From assembly GCF_003367245.1 (NCBI RefSeq), contig NZ_QRGR01000018.1, forward strand, positions 93,509 through 157,508: a DNA stretch of 64,000 bases, in the 5' to 3' direction. Below the pieces are notes generated by a model that worked only from the letters and a program-made list of their open reading frames with translations, ran no database searches and was not told where the DNA came from. The stretch comes from Pontibacter diazotrophicus. GTDB taxonomy: Bacteria > Bacteroidota > Bacteroidia > Cytophagales > Hymenobacteraceae. Of the stretch, positions 59,596-64,000 are shown in pieces. Within the stretch, counting starts at the first letter, position 1. Each line of letters opens with the position of its first letter. A program made the position numbers and the translations under genes.

Positions 59596-60858
59596 TCAAA
59601 GCTGCATCGCTTTTAGTCGGGCAAGTAACTCCTGTGTCTCCTCCCAATCTTCAATCTCCTTTTCCTGATGTGGTGCACGGGCATGCTGGTAAAACTGCAG
59701 GATGTTTACCTGTAGAGCCGGGGTTACATGTTCAAAATCGTTACCCGACAGTTCTTCCAGCAACTCAGCATAGGCTTCATCTGTTGACTCGTATTGCCCC
59801 GGCGCTATAAGCTTGCCTGTATCCAGTTGCATATTCTCCATGGCAGGCTCTCCCGGCCCCATCTGGCTTAACATAGCAATGTAATTATCTACTGTCACGT
59901 TGAAGCTTTTCAGAAACAGCTCCTCGGCCTCCGGAGTAGGAGGTTTGAAAGCGAGGGGGCGCAGCGGACCTATTTTGGGAAGCATTTTTATTATCCATGC
60001 CAGCACGCGTGCAAAAAAACCCGGGCGCTCATAGTTCTTTCCCCAGTTCTCATGATACTTTGCTTTGTTCATGCGGTAGACAAACTTCCGGCGGGTAGCT
60101 CCTGGCTGAGCTTCCTGTATCTCAGACTTTTTAGCCTGCCAGGCAGCCTTCGTAAGCCTTGGAAATAAATTCCGGATAGTATAGCGGTAACTTCCAATGG
60201 CTAGCGGCAGGTCCAGGAACACCTTGTTCAACTCCAACCCATATGTTTCTACAAAAGCCTTTTTCAGCACCTCTTCTGACACCTCAAAGCCAATAAAGTT
60301 CCTATATGCCTCCGGCGCAAAACCGCCCCTTGCCACCTGTAGCACATCAAAACCAAACTCTGTTTTAATATGTGCGATGGGATCCTCCTCATACGTTACA
60401 ACATCGCCATGCTCCGCACGCACTTCCGGGTAAACCAGCGCAACAGCCTGGTTCGTGCCGATGGGGTGACCATAGATATCTGCGTTGAAATGAGCCATGG
60501 TACCCAAGGCAAAAGCATATTCATTCAGTGTTTCAGAAGCTTTTATCATATTGAGCACAAAGTCGCCGCTGCGTACATAGTGCGTCAGATTTGTGAAAAA
60601 GACACTGCCGAAGGGATAATAACCCATGTCCTGCACAATGGAGCCGCCATAGGCGAAGGCATGCGCCTTCTGCAGTTCCTCTTCAGTGGCATCCGGAAAG
60701 CGTTGCAGCAGGAGCGGCTTCAGGCTCTCTTCCCAAGCCGCATCAACTACTGCCTGATGCGCCAGAATACCATAGCTATTAGCCGCAGGTGCTGTGGCCA
60801 GCAGCAGGCAGCATGTGAAGGCAAGGCATACAAGATATTTATATATTTTATTTTCCAT
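59596..60858 (-). CDS. Zinc-dependent phospholipase C-family protein
   Basis: A 420-residue exported protein with a signal peptide (ATAPAANS, about residues 1-29) and the histidine-rich helical pattern of zinc-dependent phospholipase C: GILAHQAVVDAAW early and ALGTMAHFNADIYGHPIGTN later. Such enzymes cleave the phosphodiester of phospholipids. Whether all metal ligands and the N-terminal Trp of the classical enzymes are present cannot be judged, so activity is uncertain. I start at 60858. It follows the PAP2 phosphatase gene by 48 bp on the same strand. Confidence 0.75.
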   Translation of the reverse strand: MENKIYKYLVCLAFTCCLLLATAPAANSYGILAHQAVVDAAWEESLKPLLLQRFPDATEEELQKAHAFAYGGSIVQDMGYYPFGSVFFTNLTHYVRSGDFVLNMIKASETLNEYAFALGTMAHFNADIYGHPIGTNQAVALVYPEVRAEHGDVVTYEEDPIAHIKTEFGFDVLQVARGGFAPEAYRNFIGFEVSEEVLKKAFVETYGLELNKVFLDLPLAIGSYRYTIRNLFPRLTKAAWQAKKSEIQEAQPGATRRKFVYRMNKAKYHENWGKNYERPGFFARVLAWIIKMLPKIGPLRPLAFKPPTPEAEELFLKSFNVTVDNYIAMLSQMGPGEPAMENMQLDTGKLIAPGQYESTDEAYAELLEELSGNDFEHVTPALQVNILQFYQHARAPHQEKEIEDWEETQELLARLKAMQL

Positions 60859-60901
60859 ATAGTCAATAATGAGCATATACGGTACTTGCCTCCATAAGGT
60901 A

Positions 60902-60909
60902 CAAACTTA
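60902..60909 (-). promoter_or_regulatory. Candidate -7 element (TAAGTTTG)
   Basis: A TAnnTTTG match on the minus strand about 44 bp upstream of the phospholipase-like start. It overlaps the last codon of the PAP2 gene, so it would be an internal promoter. Confidence 0.28.
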
Positions 60910-61698
60910 TAAACCCTTTCGCACGTCGCGTCTCTTTTTGCGGTACAGCATTACCTCTACCAGGCTGATGCCTACTAATAACCACAGCGTACCTAGCAGG
61001 AAACCTGCCAGCACATCTGACAGGTAATGTACCCCCAGGTAAATCCTGCTAAAGCCTACCAATAGAATCAGAATTGCCGCCAGCCACAGCAGCAGTTTCC
61101 GCTGCGCATGCGCCTGGTAGTGCCGGCATAGAAAGTAGGCCAGCAAACCGTACAAGGCAATGGCCGTGGTAGCATGACCACTCGGGAAAGAGAAGTGTTC
61201 AACAACATAATAGGCCACATCGGTGGGGCGCTCCCGGCTGATGAACGTTTTGCCATACCTGGTCGTGAGCCCTACCCCGGCAAGCGTCAGCCAAAAGGCA
61301 AACAGTGCCACATAGTTTCTGCGATAAAGGAAGATAGCAGAAGCTACGCCACCAATTATAAAAACAGCCTCCCGTTCACCAAGTAGGGTAAAAGTGTAGA
61401 ACACGATACTCAAGGTATCAGAACGCATATTGTAAAGCAGAGAGGTAAATTCTGTATCAAAAGTCACAATCCACTCCGACTCCAAAACGCTCTCGGTAAG
61501 TTCCGACAGAAGCACCATGTTCACCGCAGACACCAACAGCACCAGCGTAAGCGGCAGACCGACAAACACTTTTGGATTGAAACGGTTCACAACAAACTGC
61601 GACAGCTTGGGATAACGTTGCCGGATCCTCAGCATAACAGGCTGTTGCTTTAGCCAGACAATGGCTTGCTTGATATGACCGGTCAGGACGTTCTTCAT
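60907..61698 (-). CDS. PAP2-family phosphatase
   Basis: A 263-residue inner-membrane phosphatase with six helices. The catalytic motifs are complete: KTFISRERP (150-158), PSGH (172-175) and SRIYLGVHYLSD with the final Arg/His/Asp. The family removes phosphate from phosphatidate, undecaprenyl diphosphate or related lipids. The N-terminal extension before the first helix is about 40 residues. It is the first gene of a probable two-gene unit with the phospholipase C-like gene. Confidence 0.9.
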   Translation of the reverse strand: MKNVLTGHIKQAIVWLKQQPVMLRIRQRYPKLSQFVVNRFNPKVFVGLPLTLVLLVSAVNMVLLSELTESVLESEWIVTFDTEFTSLLYNMRSDTLSIVFYTFTLLGEREAVFIIGGVASAIFLYRRNYVALFAFWLTLAGVGLTTRYGKTFISRERPTDVAYYVVEHFSFPSGHATTAIALYGLLAYFLCRHYQAHAQRKLLLWLAAILILLVGFSRIYLGVHYLSDVLAGFLLGTLWLLVGISLVEVMLYRKKRRDVRKGL

Positions 61699-61837
61699 AA
61701 GAATATATTGCTAACCATATACGCAGGCTCTCCGGTTTGTTTGCTGATATTCTCTCTTGCCTATCTCATAGTAGCCGTACACCCCAAAAAAGAGTATCTC
61801 CACAACCTTGGCCACCTATATAAAGTACATATTTAAT

Positions 61838-62398
61838 ATGAAGGGTAAAGATAACGTGTTTGACAAGATAATGCTCGTAATAGGGGTTCTCCTGCTGATA
61901 CTATTCTGGGTACAGTTCCCTGCTATGCCCACAGTAGAGGAGCAGCATTATGCCTCCTACATGACGCCTGCTGAAGAAACCAGTTCTACATCTAAATGGA
62001 CTTATTTAAAACCAGATAAGGTATTTTCTCCGGAAGAAGTAATCAGCATACAACTACGTGCCCTGCAACAAAACGACCAGAGCGATAGTGGTGTTATCAC
62101 GATGTTCAACTTTTCATCTCCAAAGAACAAACTGCACATCGGCCCCCTCAACCACTTCCGTGTGTTGGTCCGGGACCCTGCGTACCAATCCATGTTAAAC
62201 TTTAAAAATTACAAAACCGGTCAACTTGTGGTTACCGATAACACAGCATATCAGCTTGTCGTGATTGATAGCCGGGACGGCCGGGAGGAAGTTTACATGT
62301 TTATACTTTCTAAACAGCGCAGAGGAAGCTACAAAGGTTGCTGGATGACAGAAGGCATTGCCCGCATGGAGCCAGGTGTAGAAACAACCTTTATGTAA
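61838..62398 (+). CDS. DUF4864-domain membrane-anchored protein
   Basis: A 186-residue protein with one N-terminal transmembrane helix (IMLVIGVLLLILFWVQFP) and an exposed domain matching DUF4864 (VFSPEEVISIQLRALQQND, FNFSSPKNKLHIGPLNHF, VRDPAYQSML). Function unknown. I start at 61838 (MKGKDNVFDK); an upstream Met adds ten poorly conserved codons. It is divergent from the PAP2 gene. Confidence 0.75.
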   Translation: MKGKDNVFDKIMLVIGVLLLILFWVQFPAMPTVEEQHYASYMTPAEETSSTSKWTYLKPDKVFSPEEVISIQLRALQQNDQSDSGVITMFNFSSPKNKLHIGPLNHFRVLVRDPAYQSMLNFKNYKTGQLVVTDNTAYQLVVIDSRDGREEVYMFILSKQRRGSYKGCWMTEGIARMEPGVETTFM

Positions 62399-62460
62399 GA
62401 AAGCCACTAAGGCAGTTTACTACCACATGATTAGGATATAGTTTGTAAAATGCCTGCCTC

Positions 62461-62506
62461 CTCAACTCTATAACTTTTTAACTCCTCAACTCTATAACTC
62501 TTCCAG
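62461..62506. repeat. CTAACTYTC-type simple repeat
   Basis: Imperfect repeats of AACTCTATAACTTTTTAACTC next to the GNAT stop codon; same family as the 11.2-kb array. Confidence 0.55.
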
Positions 62507-62983
62507 GTTCAGCTCCATTTTGATATCTGCACGCTGGTAGATGCTGGGTGGCAAAGGCACTTCCACGAAACCAAGGCGGGTATAGAGGCTGAGGGCAGTG
62601 GTGAGCCTTCGGTTTGAAACCAGGTATATTTTGCGGGCACCGGCTTTTCTTCCTCTCTCAATAATGCGCTCGCCTAACAGTCTGCCTATATGAAGCCCTT
62701 GGGCACGGGGCGTTACAGCCATCTTGGCCATTTCGTATACACCCTCCTCTTCTTTTAGTAAAGCACAGGCACCAACAGGCTCTCCATGGAACAGCGCCAT
62801 CAGGATATGCCCTCCTTTGTTGATGATGTAATTCTGCGGATCGCCCAGCGACTTTTCATCGGCCTCTTCCATCACAAAGTATTTTGAGATCCACTCATGG
62901 TTCAGATCGTAAAATGCCTTTGCGTAGAAGGGGTTAAAATCTACAATCTGAATAGACGACGGCATGGTATAGTGCTGTGGCAT
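62492..62983 (-). CDS. GNAT-family N-acetyltransferase
   Basis: A 163-residue cytosolic acetyltransferase. MAKMAVTPRAQGLHIGRLLGERII carries the acetyl-CoA loop (RAQGLHIG, the R/QxxGxG/A motif), and ALSLYTRLGFVEVPL the C-terminal motif. The acceptor (amine, protein or small molecule) is unknown. A second Met six codons downstream is an alternative start. Confidence 0.85.
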   Translation of the reverse strand: MPQHYTMPSSIQIVDFNPFYAKAFYDLNHEWISKYFVMEEADEKSLGDPQNYIINKGGHILMALFHGEPVGACALLKEEEGVYEMAKMAVTPRAQGLHIGRLLGERIIERGRKAGARKIYLVSNRRLTTALSLYTRLGFVEVPLPPSIYQRADIKMELNLEEL

Positions 62984-63011
62984 TTGTGGTAGCTGTTAAA
63001 GGTATTAACTG

Positions 63012-63019
63012 CAAATTTA
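63012..63019 (-). promoter_or_regulatory. Candidate -7 element (TAAATTTG)
   Basis: A TAnnTTTG match on the minus strand 28 bp upstream of the GNAT start; no -33 partner at the expected distance. Confidence 0.32.
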
Positions 63020-63236
63020 ACAGTTGGCTTCAAGCTTTCTAAATGCTCCTGCATATACACAACTGCCATTTCCGTACGCTGCCATCAACTTATAACCGGA
63101 GGAGGCGTAGACACATGTTACTACAATTCAGGATTACCCTAAGCTAAACCAGGCATTACCGCTTTACTTTTTATTGGTGCTCACACAACAGGTTCGCGCT
63201 TTTGTGGGGCCAGATGACAAAACCGTTCTTCAAAGA

Positions 63237-63244
63237 TAACTTTG
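63237..63244 (+). promoter_or_regulatory. Candidate -7 element (TAACTTTG)
   Basis: A perfect TAnnTTTG match 9 bp upstream of the ATG at 63254. It favours that ATG over the TTG at 63242, which lies inside the element. Confidence 0.42.
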
Positions 63245-63253
63245 TTTTATAGT

Positions 63254-63844
63254 ATGGAATCTACTGTTCCGCTTTGGTTACAGCTAAGCTATACCTTGTT
63301 TGTGCTGGTACTTATACCTGTTTACTGGAAGCGGTACGGGCCAGCCAACTTTCTTTGGTTTTCGGATATAACGCTCTTTTCTGTAGGCATTGCTCTCTGG
63401 ACCGGGAATAAGCTATTGGTGAGCATGATGGCAGTAGGGGTGCTGCCGCTGGAGCTCGTCTGGTGTGTGGATTACTTTGGGCGGTTATTAACAGGCAAGC
63501 AGTTGGTAGGGCTTAGCGACTATATGTTTGACGAAGAAAAAAGCCTGTTTTTGCGGGGCCTGTCACTTTTCCATGTGTTTCTGCCCGCTATCATTATCTG
63601 GCTACTGATGGAATGGGGATACGACACAGACGCAATCTACTGGCAAACAGCCCTGACGTGGGTGGTGCTGCCGATTACTTATTTAGTGACAGACCCGAAG
63701 GAGAACATTAACTGGGTTTTTGGTCCTGGCAGTAAACCTCAAAAGACTATCCCAAGGGGTTTGTATCTTGTTTGCGTGATGCTCATCTGGGCAATAGCCG
63801 TTATCCTGCCCTCTCACTTTTTGTTAAAATGGATATTCAACTGA
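63254..63844 (+). CDS. Membrane protein of unknown function
   Basis: A 196-residue protein with about six hydrophobic helices (LQLSYTLFVLVLIPVYW, DITLFSVGIALWTGN, FHVFLPAIIIWLLMEWG, CVMLIWAIAVILPSH) and conserved-looking charged loops (DYFGRLLTGKQLVGLSDYMFD, TDPKENINWVFGPGSKP). The WVFGPGSKPQ and DPKENINW segments recur in uncharacterised bacterial membrane proteins, but I cannot name a family. No signal peptide is cleaved. Confidence 0.68.
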   Translation: MESTVPLWLQLSYTLFVLVLIPVYWKRYGPANFLWFSDITLFSVGIALWTGNKLLVSMMAVGVLPLELVWCVDYFGRLLTGKQLVGLSDYMFDEEKSLFLRGLSLFHVFLPAIIIWLLMEWGYDTDAIYWQTALTWVVLPITYLVTDPKENINWVFGPGSKPQKTIPRGLYLVCVMLIWAIAVILPSHFLLKWIFN

Positions 63845-63892
63845 GGCTTTTGTGCAGCAGGTTTTAGTGGCTTATACCAAATAGTATGAAGG

Positions 63893-64000
63893 TTATTCCA
63901 TAGCTATTTTAGCCTGCGCGACAGCCTTTTTGATGTAGGGATATCCAGTCAGGGAGGCTATTTGCTGTGAGGAGTAGCCCTTGGCGGTGTTTTCTATCCA
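63893..64000 (-). CDS. C-terminal end of an unidentified gene
   Basis: The last 35 codons of a minus-strand gene that enters from the right edge, ending in TAA at 63893. The peptide is helix-rich (GYSSQQIASLTGYPYIKKA) and ends AKIAME. The short QQIASLTGYP part could be a helix-turn-helix, but too little is present to assign a family. Confidence 0.5.
   Translation of the reverse strand, partial: WIENTAKGYSSQQIASLTGYPYIKKAVAQAKIAME

Noticed and set aside
1..64000. CRISPR arrays, transposases, integrases, rRNA genes, intact tRNA genes
   Set aside because: I looked for spaced direct repeats, transposase or integrase motifs and RNA gene signatures and found none; the tandem arrays at 11.2 and 54.4 kb lack unique spacers.

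Overview
The window is a 64 kb piece of a Bacteroidota chromosome, most likely Cytophagales/Hymenobacteraceae and close to Pontibacter. The basis is protein content: two SusC/SusD pairs, two OmpH proteins beside BamA, a MurF-alanine racemase fusion, and the families DUF6089, DUF4230, DUF4834, DUF5686 and YfhO. Several genes also have a Bacteroidota-type -7 element (TAnnTTTG) just upstream. Genes are dense, coding DNA is moderately GC-rich and gaps are AT-rich. I see no intact rRNA or tRNA gene, CRISPR array, transposase or prophage.

Layout. (1) 1-12.6 kb, minus strand: an envelope-biogenesis block read from right to left: YqeY-like protein, CvpA, a PabA/TrpG amidotransferase, alpha/beta hydrolase, CBS protein, a small one-POTRA Omp85-like protein, NAD kinase, two DUF6089 proteins, UppS, BamA, OmpH, OmpH, a terminator, then the start of an RluA-type pseudouridine synthase. 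Very short gaps and two ATGA overlaps point to operons. A 64-bp array of GAGAGTTA lies 3 bp upstream of the amidotransferase start. (2) 12.8-17.3 kb, plus strand: pdxJ, mnmH and selD (selenium modification of tRNA), an esterase-like hydrolase and an RsmI-like methyltransferase. (3) 17.4-27.3 kb, minus strand: two SusC/SusD pairs with no enzyme or regulator gene beside them, then a 945-bp gap. (4) 28.2-33.4 kb: feoB/feoA (ferrous iron uptake) and the murF-alr fusion. (5) 33.6-49.4 kb: a mixed housekeeping region with two EamA permeases, a lipoprotein, a DUF5686 outer-membrane protein, RecX, DUF4230, a GT-C-like membrane protein, a D-cysteine desulfhydrase/ACC deaminase-like enzyme, YfhO with DUF4834, CarB lacking the C-terminal MGS domain, and a CAP protein. 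(6) 49.5-63.9 kb: an accessory-looking region of small, membrane, lipoprotein and lipid-related genes: DsbA-like protein, ion channel, PlsC acyltransferase, a Gly-Thr-Thr-Thr repeat lipoprotein, an HTTM membrane protein, a second low-complexity lipoprotein, DUF3616, a zinc-dependent phospholipase C-like protein beside a PAP2 phosphatase, DUF4864 and GNAT. Partial genes lie at both window edges.

Together the genes serve outer-membrane assembly (BamA, OmpH, the Omp85-like protein), lipid-carrier and peptidoglycan precursor supply (UppS, MurF-Alr), nutrient and iron uptake (SusCD, FeoAB) and phospholipid turnover (PlsC, PAP2, PLC-like). The least explained parts are the repeat-lipoprotein/HTTM/lipoprotein trio at 54.3-57.0 kb, the one-POTRA Omp85-like protein inside the envelope operon, the octamer array at the amidotransferase start, and the 945-bp gap upstream of the second SusC. 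Family assignments come from motifs and recalled family features; no database search was run.
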